Assembly (NCBI RefSeq): GCF_025165795.1
Contig: NZ_JAJAGO010000018.1
Location: 85,599 to 149,598 of the forward strand
Direction: 5' to 3'
Origin: Streptomyces gossypii
GTDB taxonomy: Bacteria; Actinomycetota; Actinomycetes; Streptomycetales; Streptomycetaceae
Length of the DNA stretch: 64,000 nt
Shown piece by piece: positions 36,563-43,949 of the stretch; the first letter of the stretch is position 1, and every line of letters begins with the position of its first letter. The notes under the pieces are model-generated. The model ran no database searches, was not told where the DNA came from, and saw nothing but the letters and a program-made list of their open reading frames with translations. A program made the position numbers and the translations under genes.

Positions 36563-37930
36563 TCAGGTCCGTGGCCGCGCAGGCTCACCGGTCCGCTGCG
36601 CGGGGTGCGCGGCGGACCGGGGTGCGGGCCGGGGTGCGGGCTGCGCGGCGGACCGGGGCGCGCCTTCGCGCGCCGCGCCGGAGGCGGGCCGGGGCAGCCG
36701 GGCCGCCCACGGCGTGCGCCGCGGGCCGGGCCGGTCCCGCTGGAGGCGCTGCCGTACGCCGCCCGTCAGCCGCGAGGCGGTGAAGGCGGTGCCGTGCACG
36801 AAGCGCATCACGGGGCCGAAGGCGGGCGCGGCCAGCGGCCCGGCGAAGTACAGCCCCGGCAGGGAGGACTGGAAGCAGCCGTCCAGCGCGGGTGCCAGGC
36901 TGCCGCGCACCACGCGCAGCCGGGCGCGCAGCGCCGGGTCGAGCACCCGCAGCCGCTCCAGTTCGGGGAGGAACCCGGTCGCGGCGATCACGTGTTCGGT
37001 CTCCAGCACCGTCTCCATGCCGCGGGTGTTGCCCAGATGCAACCGGACGCCGTCCACCGTCGGCACCGCCGACCACAGGCGGGTCGCGGGCCGCACCGTG
37101 ACGGCGGCCTCGAAGCGCTCGCGCAGCCACCAGGCCCCGGCGGGCTGGAGGGCGCGGTCGGTGAGTCGGGTGCGCAGGGTTCCGGGCAGCCCGTGTACCG
37201 CCCAGGGGAGTTCCGACTGGACGCAGTCGGACCAGCCGGTGCCCAGCGCGGAGTGCGGTTCGCGCAGCCGCTGGAGCGGGCGGCGCTCCAGCGGCTGCGG
37301 GGGCTCGTTCCAGCCGATGCGCTCGGCACGGGCCACGAGGCGTACGTCGGCGCCCTGTTCGGCCAGCAGCGCGGCGGTCTCCAAGGCGGACTGGCCCGAA
37401 CCGATCACGGTGACGTTCCGGCCCTTGAACCGGGAAAGGTCGTGGTGCCCGCTGCTGTGCGAGGCCAGTTCGGGCGGCAGCTCGCGCAGCGGTACGGGGA
37501 TCCGGGCGAAGGGCAGCAGCCCCACGGCGATCGCCACCGTCCGGGTCTCCAGGGCGTCACCGTCGTCGGTCCGCACCAGGAAGGAGTCGTCCCGGGGGCG
37601 TACGCCGGTGACGGTGCGCTCGTCGACACAGGGCACCGCCCGGTCGGTGAACCAGGCCCCGTATGCGGCGAAGGTGTCCACCGGGAGCGAGCCGCCGCTG
37701 TCCGTGGGCAGATCCCGGGTCGCGCAGTAGTCGGTGAGCGTGCAGGCGCCGTTGGGGTCGGAGAGGCTGGAGGACCAGGGCTCGGATTCGAGGTAGGTCC
37801 CCTCGGGCACATGGTCGCGCCAGAACGCCATCGGTTTGCCCAGTACCCGCGCGTTCAGTCCGGCGGCGGTGGCGTGTGCCGCCACCGAGAGTCCGTAGGG
37901 GCCTGCCCCCACCACTAGCAAGTCGTACAT
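36563..37930 (-). CDS. FAD-dependent NAD(P)-binding oxidoreductase (FMO-like)
   Basis: 455 residues from the ATG at 37930 (MYDLLVVGAGPYG), chosen because the FAD-binding GxGxxG begins at residue 7; an upstream start at 37972 would add 14 residues. The second dinucleotide fold is VTVIGSGQSALETAALLAEQGADV near 155, and ATGFLPELERL lies near 335. The pattern fits flavin monooxygenases and related single-component oxidoreductases; the substrate is unknown. The C-terminal 55 residues are low-complexity Ala/Pro/Arg. Convergent with the GH4 operon. Confidence 0.85.
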   Translation of the reverse strand: MYDLLVVGAGPYGLSVAAHATAAGLNARVLGKPMAFWRDHVPEGTYLESEPWSSSLSDPNGACTLTDYCATRDLPTDSGGSLPVDTFAAYGAWFTDRAVPCVDERTVTGVRPRDDSFLVRTDDGDALETRTVAIAVGLLPFARIPVPLRELPPELASHSSGHHDLSRFKGRNVTVIGSGQSALETAALLAEQGADVRLVARAERIGWNEPPQPLERRPLQRLREPHSALGTGWSDCVQSELPWAVHGLPGTLRTRLTDRALQPAGAWWLRERFEAAVTVRPATRLWSAVPTVDGVRLHLGNTRGMETVLETEHVIAATGFLPELERLRVLDPALRARLRVVRGSLAPALDGCFQSSLPGLYFAGPLAAPAFGPVMRFVHGTAFTASRLTGGVRQRLQRDRPGPRRTPWAARLPRPASGAAREGAPRSAAQPAPRPAPRSAAHPAQRTGEPARPRT

Positions 37931-38135
37931 GGCTGCTTCCCAATTATTTTGGACTAAACAAGTGCAAACCATGACAGATGCGGAACTGAAAATCGCGTAA
38001 GCCGCGCAAGTTATTACCTACTCATTCATATCTGATACGCACTATAACCACGTCATCACACCATCAGGGCCCCTTCGCCTTTACGGGTTGCTCCTGCCTC
38101 CCACACTTGGCAGATAGCCCCATTGAGTAAAACTT

Positions 38136-38151
38136 TGTGAACTGCTTCACA
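38136..38151. promoter_or_regulatory. Rex/Crp-like operator
   Basis: TGTGAACTGCTTCACA is a perfect inverted repeat (TGTGAA-N4-TTCACA) in an unusually AT-rich intergenic region (37940-38170). It matches the Streptomyces Rex operator (TGTGAACGCGTTCACA) at 13 of 16 positions, and also the Crp pattern TGTGA-N6-TCACA. It lies 78 bp before the GTG at 38229 and about 205 bp before the divergent oxidoreductase gene, so either gene may be controlled by NADH/NAD+ or by Crp. Confidence 0.65.
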
Positions 38152-38228
38152 CTTTCTCTTGGCTAGGCACCCCACTTCGTGCTGAGATGCGGTCACATCC
38201 GGCTCAAAGGCGCGCTAGGGGAGGCACA

Positions 38229-39032
38229 GTGGCGGACACCGCCATGTCACGTCCGGTACGGCAGGACGACGAGGGAGGACTGCCGCCCGCATTCGGGGGC
38301 GGGGACACCCCGTCCGAACAGGCCGTGTGGCGGCTGCGGTCCCGCGGCTGCTGGGACGACGCGGCGGCGCTGCTCGAACCCCGCGCGGCTGCGGAGTCCA
38401 CCGCGGCGGTACGGCGGGCCGCACTGCTCGTCGAACGCTGCATGTTCACCTCGGACGGCTGGGCGGCGGCGGAGGACGCACTGCGCATCGCGGAGGCCGT
38501 CGCGGGAGACGACGACGAACGCGGCGCGGCGGCCTGCGAACGCGGCCAACTGGCCTACGCCTCCACGGTGCTGGGCGTACGCGACCGGGCCGACGAGGCA
38601 CGCGCGGCACTCGGCAGGGCCGCGGCCCTGCTGACACCCACCGCGGAGACACGCCCGCTGCTCGACTTCCGCCGGGGCCTGATCGCCGAGCACCTCAGCG
38701 ACAACACCCAGGCCGCGAAGGCCGCGTACCGCAGGGCGCACGCGGGCGCGACCGCACACGGGAACCCCCTGCTGCTCTCGTTCACCTGGCGGCATCTGGC
38801 CGGTCTGGCCCTGCGGGACGGCGAACTGGCGGAGGCACGGCACGGTTTCACCGAATCCCTGCACCTGCGCGAGAAGCTGGGCTTCCTGGTGGGCATGGCA
38901 CCGGCGCTCGTCGCCCTCGCGGACGCCCAGCCGGACGAGGAGGCCGCGCGGCTGCGGGCCGAGGCCACCCGCCTCTTCCGGCTGCTCGGCGGCGTACCGA
39001 CCTGGCTGAAGGGGCAGCTCGGCACGGCCTGA
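38229..39032 (+). CDS. TPR-like helical repeat protein of unknown function
   Basis: 267 residues from the GTG at 38229, preceded by AGGGGAGG; ATGs at 38187 and 38244 are alternatives. The protein is built of helical pairs typical of tetratricopeptide repeats (WRLRSRGCWDDAAALLE, AEDALRIAEAVAGDDDER, AYRRAHAGATAHGNPLLLSFTWRHL, EARHGFTESLHLREKLGF). No enzyme motif. The Rex/Crp-like site is in its upstream region. Probably a protein-interaction factor; the partner is unknown. Confidence 0.7.
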   Translation: MADTAMSRPVRQDDEGGLPPAFGGGDTPSEQAVWRLRSRGCWDDAAALLEPRAAAESTAAVRRAALLVERCMFTSDGWAAAEDALRIAEAVAGDDDERGAAACERGQLAYASTVLGVRDRADEARAALGRAAALLTPTAETRPLLDFRRGLIAEHLSDNTQAAKAAYRRAHAGATAHGNPLLLSFTWRHLAGLALRDGELAEARHGFTESLHLREKLGFLVGMAPALVALADAQPDEEAARLRAEATRLFRLLGGVPTWLKGQLGTA

Positions 39033-39130
39033 GGGCCTGCCGTTGGCCATCCGGATGGCCGCCGCGGCGGCATCGGGCACCGGCGGGATTCTTTTGACGG
39101 TTCCGGAGGACGGTTCGCGATCAGTTCGGG

Positions 39131-39149
39131 TAAGGTAAGGCTTGCCTGT
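39131..39149. promoter_or_regulatory. Iron box (DmdR1/DtxR-type operator)
   Basis: TAAGGTAAGGCTTGCCTGT is a 19-bp imperfect palindrome matching the actinobacterial iron box (TTAGGTTAGGCTAACCTAA) at the key AGGTxAGGC and GCCT positions. It ends 28 bp before the start codon of the FhuF-like gene, in the place expected to block the promoter when iron is plentiful. Confidence 0.82.
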
Positions 39150-39177
39150 AATCGATCGTCGATCCGGTGGTCCCCCG

Positions 39178-40053
39178 ATGACCCTGCCCACGCTCGTCCC
39201 CGGCGCCGTCCCCGACACGGTCGGCAGCTCTGTGCTCGCCCCCGTCCGCTCGCCGTTCTCGGACGCCTACACCCGGCTGACCGAGGTCTTCCCCAGCCTG
39301 CGGGTACTGGAGAGCGCCACTGTGGAGACGGGCGACGGCTGGGTGACGGCGACCGAGCTGGCACGGGGCGGGCCCGTTCTGGACGCCTTCCTCGCCTGGG
39401 ACGACACCCAGGTGGCCCAGAACTACGGGCAGCGCGCCAGGCCCGACGTGGTCGCGAGTTTCGCGCTCCACCGGTACGCGTGGCCCGTCTGCCTGCTGAT
39501 GACGATCCCCTGGTTCCTGTACCGCCGGGTGCCCCGGCTTCCCGTCGAGGCCGTCTCCTTCCAGCGAGTTCTCGGTCAACTCTCCGTGCGCACAGGCGAG
39601 TTCAGCTGCCTCCCCGGCGATCCCGCCGCCGGTGAGCCCGGTGCCCGGGTGGTCGCCGACGAGGAGGAGCTGCGTGCCGCCCTGCGGTCCGCCGTCGCGG
39701 AGCACCTGGGCCCGATGCTGGAGGCCTTCCGGCCCCGGCTGCGACGCGGCTCCCGTGCCCTGTGGGGCATGGCGACGGACGAGATCACCGAGGGGCTGTG
39801 GTACGTCGGGCATCTGCTCGGCGAGGAGCAGCGCGCCATGGCCGAGGCCGCACAGCTGCTGCCGGGCGCCACCGCCCCGTACGGACAGGGCGCCGCCTTC
39901 CGCGAGCTGAGCGGCCCCTCGGGCGAGCAGCTGCCCACCCGCGACCGCGCGAGCTGCTGCCTCTTCTACACCCTGCGCCCCGAGGACACCTGTGTGACCT
40001 GCCCGCGCACCTGCGACAGCGAGCGGATCGAGCGCCTGACCGGCATCCGCTAG
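39178..40053 (+). CDS. FhuF-like [2Fe-2S] ferric-siderophore reductase
   Basis: 291 residues. The C-terminus carries the diagnostic CC-x10-C-x2-C motif (SCCLFYTLRPEDTCVTC) that ligates the unusual [2Fe-2S] cluster of FhuF-type reductases, which release iron from hydroxamate siderophores in the cytosol. The middle (FALHRYAWPVCLLMTIPWFLYRRVPRLP) is typical of the actinobacterial family. The iron box directly upstream supports an iron-starvation role. Monocistronic. Confidence 0.9.
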   Translation: MTLPTLVPGAVPDTVGSSVLAPVRSPFSDAYTRLTEVFPSLRVLESATVETGDGWVTATELARGGPVLDAFLAWDDTQVAQNYGQRARPDVVASFALHRYAWPVCLLMTIPWFLYRRVPRLPVEAVSFQRVLGQLSVRTGEFSCLPGDPAAGEPGARVVADEEELRAALRSAVAEHLGPMLEAFRPRLRRGSRALWGMATDEITEGLWYVGHLLGEEQRAMAEAAQLLPGATAPYGQGAAFRELSGPSGEQLPTRDRASCCLFYTLRPEDTCVTCPRTCDSERIERLTGIR

Positions 40054-40188
40054 ACCGTTCGACCCAGAACGCCCCCATCCGTGCCCCGGACCGCCCGTTG
40101 GCGGCTTCTTGTGCCGAAACACCCTTACCGCGGGCGGGAGTTCGCCAGGATGCTCGGCGACACCGAAGCAAGGCGAGGGGCACCTCCG

Positions 40189-41349
40189 ATGACTTGGACG
40201 GAAATACCGCTGACCTGGGTGCTGCCGGGCACCGCGCTGCTCGTCGGCGCCCTGGTGGCCGTCGTGATGACCGCGCGCGGGCACCGGAGCGGCAAGGACG
40301 GCGGCGGCAGGGACGGCGGCGGCAAGGACGACACGCAGCCCGACTCCTGGGAGCGGACGGAGGAGCGGCGCCGCCGCAAGGAGACCCTCTACGCGACCGC
40401 TTCCTACCTGCTGCTCTTCTGCTGCGCCGGCGTCGCCGCCGCCCTCTCCTTCCACGGGCTGGTCGGCTTCGGGCGGCAGAATCTCAACCTCTCCGGCGGC
40501 TGGGAGTATCTGGTCCCCTTCGGCCTCGACGGCGCGGCGATGTTCTCCGCCATGATCGCGGTCCGGGAGGCCAGCCATGGCGACGCCTCGCTCGGATCAC
40601 GACTACTGGTATGGACCTTTGCCGCAGCCGCCGCCTGGTTCAACTGGGTGCACGCGCCGCGCGGCGACGAACACGCCGGTGCACCGCAGTTCTTCGCCGG
40701 GATGTCTCTCTCGGCGGCGATCCTCTTCGACCGGGCGCTGAAGCAGACCCGTCGGGCCGCGCTGCGCGAACAGGGCCTGGTACCCCGTCCGTTGCCGCAG
40801 ATCCGGGTCGTACGGTGGCTCCGCGCGCCCCGTGAGACGTACCGCGCCTGGTCGCTGATGCTGCTGGAGGGCGTGCGCTCGCTGGACGAGGCGGTCGACG
40901 AAGTACGCGAGGAGACACGGCGCCAGGAGCAGGAGCGGCTGCGCAGACGGGATCACGACAAGCTGGAGCGGGCCCGGCGGAAGGCAATCCACCGGCAGCA
41001 CCGGCTGTGGCACCGCGGGCGCGGCGGGGGCCCGCAGTTGGAGGTCGAGATCGGCGCGGAGGCGTCGTCCTCACCCGCCTCTCCCACCGCACCCGCCTCC
41101 CCCACCGCACCCGCCTCACCCACCGGCCAGCCGGGTGGCCCCCGGCCGGTGGGTGAGGTCATGCCACCGGCCGGGGCCGCCGCCCGCGCGAGGCCCGCGC
41201 TTCAGGCCGCCGTGGACAGCGGCGGCGGCTCGGCGGCAACGCGCCGGATACAGCCCAGGAACGAAGACGACAGCCTCAACAACCCCGCCAGCCCGCGACT
41301 CGACTCACTGGAAGAGAAACTCGCCGAGATCGAGCGGCAGTTCGGCTGA
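40189..41349 (+). CDS. DUF2637-domain membrane protein
   Basis: 386 residues from ATG 40189 (GAGGGG upstream). The N-terminal helix (VLPGTALLVGALVAVVM) is followed by a Gly/Lys/Asp segment and three further helices (LYATASYLLLFCCAGVAAAL, WEYLVPFGLDGAAMFSAMIAV, LLVWTFAAAAAWFNWVHAP), the DUF2637 pattern of Streptomyces SpdB-like proteins. The cytoplasmic tail is long and charged, with REETRRQEQERLRRRDHDKLERARRK likely a coiled coil, and a PASPTA tandem repeat near residue 295. DUF2637 proteins occur in conjugative plasmids and chromosomes; function here is unknown. Confidence 0.85.
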   Translation: MTWTEIPLTWVLPGTALLVGALVAVVMTARGHRSGKDGGGRDGGGKDDTQPDSWERTEERRRRKETLYATASYLLLFCCAGVAAALSFHGLVGFGRQNLNLSGGWEYLVPFGLDGAAMFSAMIAVREASHGDASLGSRLLVWTFAAAAAWFNWVHAPRGDEHAGAPQFFAGMSLSAAILFDRALKQTRRAALREQGLVPRPLPQIRVVRWLRAPRETYRAWSLMLLEGVRSLDEAVDEVREETRRQEQERLRRRDHDKLERARRKAIHRQHRLWHRGRGGGPQLEVEIGAEASSSPASPTAPASPTAPASPTGQPGGPRPVGEVMPPAGAAARARPALQAAVDSGGGSAATRRIQPRNEDDSLNNPASPRLDSLEEKLAEIERQFG

Positions 41350-41365
41350 CGCGGCCCGGCAGAAG

Positions 41366-42886
41366 TCACCCCTCCCAGACGGCGGCGGCCGTACGGTCGC
41401 CGCCGTAGCCGTTCACCGGCGCCTGTACGTCCGCCAGGAAGGCGGCAAGATCCGGCGGCTCCGAGCTGTCGCGCCAGCGTGCGGCCAGCGAGTCGGCGAA
41501 CTCCGTGTTGCCACGCAGTGGTTCGGCGAGGCCCGCACCGCTGAGCAGCAGCATGTCGCCGGGGCGGGCGACGGAGGCGCGGAACCGGAACGGCACCGGC
41601 TGCGGCAGCCCCGGCGCGTCCGGTGTCGCGATGCCCAGGTTCACCGTGGGACGCGGCTCCGGCCCGGGAGTCCCGGCCGCGCTCTCGGGCGGATGACCGT
41701 CCAGGCCGGGCCCGCTGTCCGGCGGCGGGACGTCGCTGATCTGCGGCTCGATGTCCTGCCAGACGCCGTTGCGCAACCGGAACAGGCCGCCCGAGCCCAT
41801 CCCGAAGAACAGCCGTGTCGCGCAGTCCGGGGCGGCGGGGAGCAGCAGGCAGCGCAGATCGGCACCATGCTCCGCCGAGCCGGAACCGAGCGCCGTGGCC
41901 TGCGCACGCAGCTGGCTGTGGCTGCGGTCGGTGAGCCGCTTCAGACCGGACTTGAGCGCGCCACGGCGCCCCGCGAGAATGTCCTCGGCCAGCCGCTCGT
42001 GGTTGCGCCCCACCGCCTCCCCGAGTGAGTGGCACGCTTCCCGCGCGGCCAGGTGCGCACCGGCCGCCGCCCCGGTACCGGTGGCCACGACCACCAGCAG
42101 CAGGGCGCGGCCCCCGGAGCCGAAGCGCGCGGTGAGCAACGCGTCCCGGCGGGGTTCGCCGCCCAGCCGCGCCGTGTCGCCGCGTACGGAGACCGCCCGC
42201 AGCCCGAGGGCGCCATGCAGTGCGCCGTCGAGAACGGTGTCCGGCACCAGGCTGGAGAGGGCCGCCGGGTCGGCGGCGGGCGCCTCGCCCGGCTGGGCGC
42301 GTGCCGCCGGGGCCACGGTGGCGCGCTTTGTGGTCCGGGGTGGTCCGTCCGCGCGTGACGCTTCCGGCCCGGCCAGCTGTTCGGACACCGTCCGCTGCTC
42401 GGCCGCCCGCGGCTGCTCGGGCACGGCGGCCTCGGGCGTCACCCGTTCCTCCGTGGCCGCGATCGTGGCCGTGGTCGTGGCCGACGAATCCCGCACAGGC
42501 TCCTCGGACGGCCACGGCAGCTCCGGCTCCCACGGCAGTTCGGGTTCCCACGGCAGTTCCGGCTCCCACGGCTCCCCGGCGGTCCCGTCCTCTTCGGGGC
42601 GCAGGTCCGCTCCCGTCGGCCCGCTCCCCTCCTTCACTGCCTGCCCGCCGTCCTCCGCGGCGCCCCCACGGCCGTCGTCGCCACGGGCGCCGTCGCTCCC
42701 CGTCTCGCCGTCGCCCTCCCCGGACTCGGGCCCCGCGACGGTGCTGGTGACTGAAGCGAAGCGGTCGTCGAGCGTGTCGCCCGCCGCCGACCGCCCCGTG
42801 TCCCGGGCGCTCGCGTCGTACAGCTCGCGCCACCAGTCCTGCTGTTCCTCGATGCGCGGCCCCTGCCGCTCCCCCTGATCACTCAT
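41366..42886 (-). CDS. PP2C-like protein, probably catalytically dead
   Basis: 506 residues from ATG 42886. The first 200 are acidic and low-complexity, with an 18-bp tandem repeat giving EPELPW three times. The C-terminal 260 follow the PPM/PP2C phosphatase order, but key metal ligands are replaced: the VVxDGxGG motif reads VVVATGTGAAAG, and the LLLxSDGL motif reads LLLSGAGLAEPL. The last motif (GGDRTAAAVW) keeps its aspartate. It is therefore read as a pseudophosphatase that may bind rather than dephosphorylate partners. Convergent with the DUF2637 gene. Confidence 0.75.
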   Translation of the reverse strand: MSDQGERQGPRIEEQQDWWRELYDASARDTGRSAAGDTLDDRFASVTSTVAGPESGEGDGETGSDGARGDDGRGGAAEDGGQAVKEGSGPTGADLRPEEDGTAGEPWEPELPWEPELPWEPELPWPSEEPVRDSSATTTATIAATEERVTPEAAVPEQPRAAEQRTVSEQLAGPEASRADGPPRTTKRATVAPAARAQPGEAPAADPAALSSLVPDTVLDGALHGALGLRAVSVRGDTARLGGEPRRDALLTARFGSGGRALLLVVVATGTGAAAGAHLAAREACHSLGEAVGRNHERLAEDILAGRRGALKSGLKRLTDRSHSQLRAQATALGSGSAEHGADLRCLLLPAAPDCATRLFFGMGSGGLFRLRNGVWQDIEPQISDVPPPDSGPGLDGHPPESAAGTPGPEPRPTVNLGIATPDAPGLPQPVPFRFRASVARPGDMLLLSGAGLAEPLRGNTEFADSLAARWRDSSEPPDLAAFLADVQAPVNGYGGDRTAAAVWEG

Positions 42887-43003
42887 GGCCTCATTGTCCC
42901 CGAAGGGGGCGGGCGAGGGGCCTGCTCGGGTGAAGCTCCGCGCCGCGGCGACGTGCTGTGCCGAAGTGCTGCGGCACTCCGTCCGCCATGTGAGTCTGGC
43001 AGC

Positions 43004-43393
43004 ATGACGGATACCACCAGGAACAAGACACTCAGCGAGGCGGAGCACGCGTATCTGAGCGGCCAACGTCTGGGCAGACTCGCCACCGTGGACCCCGGCG
43101 GCCAGCCCCAGGCGAACCCGGTCGGTTTCTTCCTCCGTGACGACGGCACCGTCTGGGTGGGCGGCTTCACGCTGGGGACGACGAAGAAGTGGCGCAATCT
43201 GCAGGCGAATCCCAAGCTGGCGCTCGTCGTGGACGATCTGGTCAGCGTCAAGCCGTGGAAGGTGCGCGGCGTGGAGCTGCGGGGCGAGGCCGAACTCCTC
43301 ACCGGCCCTCACGACTTGGGCGCGCACTTCAGCAAGGAGGTCATCCGGATCCATCCGCGCTGGATCCACAGCTGGGGCCTGGAGGACGACTGA
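43004..43393 (+). CDS. PPOX-class (F420/FMN) oxidoreductase
   Basis: 129 residues. The split-barrel flavin-binding pattern is clear: LSEAEHAYLSGQRLGRLATVDPGGQPQANPVGFFL (split), then GTTKKWRNLQANPKLALVVDDL and the C-terminal RIHPRWIHSWGLED. This is the family of small F420- or FMN-dependent reductases of the pyridoxamine-oxidase fold abundant in Actinobacteria. The substrate is unknown. Divergent from the PP2C-like gene, with about 117 bp between starts. Confidence 0.87.
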   Translation: MTDTTRNKTLSEAEHAYLSGQRLGRLATVDPGGQPQANPVGFFLRDDGTVWVGGFTLGTTKKWRNLQANPKLALVVDDLVSVKPWKVRGVELRGEAELLTGPHDLGAHFSKEVIRIHPRWIHSWGLEDD

Positions 43394-43433
43394 GCACCCC
43401 ACCGTTCTTGCCTGCCCCTCCCCCGCCCGCCCG

Positions 43434-43949
43434 CTACTGGCTTACGTAGAGCGGCAGTTGGAGCTCCTCCTGCCCCAGCACACCTTCCAGCGTGAGCAGT
43501 TGCCGCTTGCGGTCCAGGCCGCCCGCGTATCCGGTGAGCGTCCCGTCCGCACCGATGACCCGGTGGCACGGGTGCACGACGGTCAGCGGGTTGGAGCCCA
43601 CCGCGCCCCCGACCGCCCGTACGGCGCGCGGGTCCAGTCCGGCCATCGCGGCGAGCCCGCCGTAGGTCACGGTGGAGCCGTACGGGATCTCGTCGAGCGC
43701 CGCCCACACGCGCTCCCGGAAGTCGGTGCCGCGGGTGGCGAGGGTGAGGTCGAACTCCTTGAGGTCACCGGCGAAGTAGGCGTCCAACTGCTCGGCCACC
43801 GCGCTGAACGCGCCGTCGTCCCGCCGCCAGTCCGGCTGCACCGTCGCCCCGCGCTTCTGGCCGGGCACCGTGATGGAGGCGACGGCGCCGGGCTCGGGCC
43901 CGGCGACGAGCAGCTCGCCCAGCGGGCTGGGATGGGTGGCGTACAGCAT
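43434..43949 (-). CDS. ogt: Methylated-DNA--protein-cysteine methyltransferase
   Basis: 171 residues. The C-terminal acceptor site VVHPCHRVIGADG and the preceding helix-turn-helix (YGSTVTYGGLAAMAGL, AVGGAVGSNPL) are canonical; the cysteine accepts the methyl group from O6-methylguanine and the protein is used once. The start ATG shares one base with the stop of the upstream Ada-AlkA gene (TGATG), so both are made from one message as an alkylation-repair pair. Confidence 0.95.
   Translation of the reverse strand: MLYATHPSPLGELLVAGPEPGAVASITVPGQKRGATVQPDWRRDDGAFSAVAEQLDAYFAGDLKEFDLTLATRGTDFRERVWAALDEIPYGSTVTYGGLAAMAGLDPRAVRAVGGAVGSNPLTVVHPCHRVIGADGTLTGYAGGLDRKRQLLTLEGVLGQEELQLPLYVSQ

Noticed and set aside
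42505..42570. Tandem 18-bp repeats as a possible CRISPR or regulatory array
   Set aside because: They are in-frame codon repeats (EPELPW) without spacers. No CRISPR-like array was found anywhere in the window.
41366..43402. 678-codon version of the PP2C-like protein
   Set aside because: The upstream 170 codons overlap the oxidoreductase gene at 43004-43393 in antisense. The ATG at 42886 is a normal start for the coding part.
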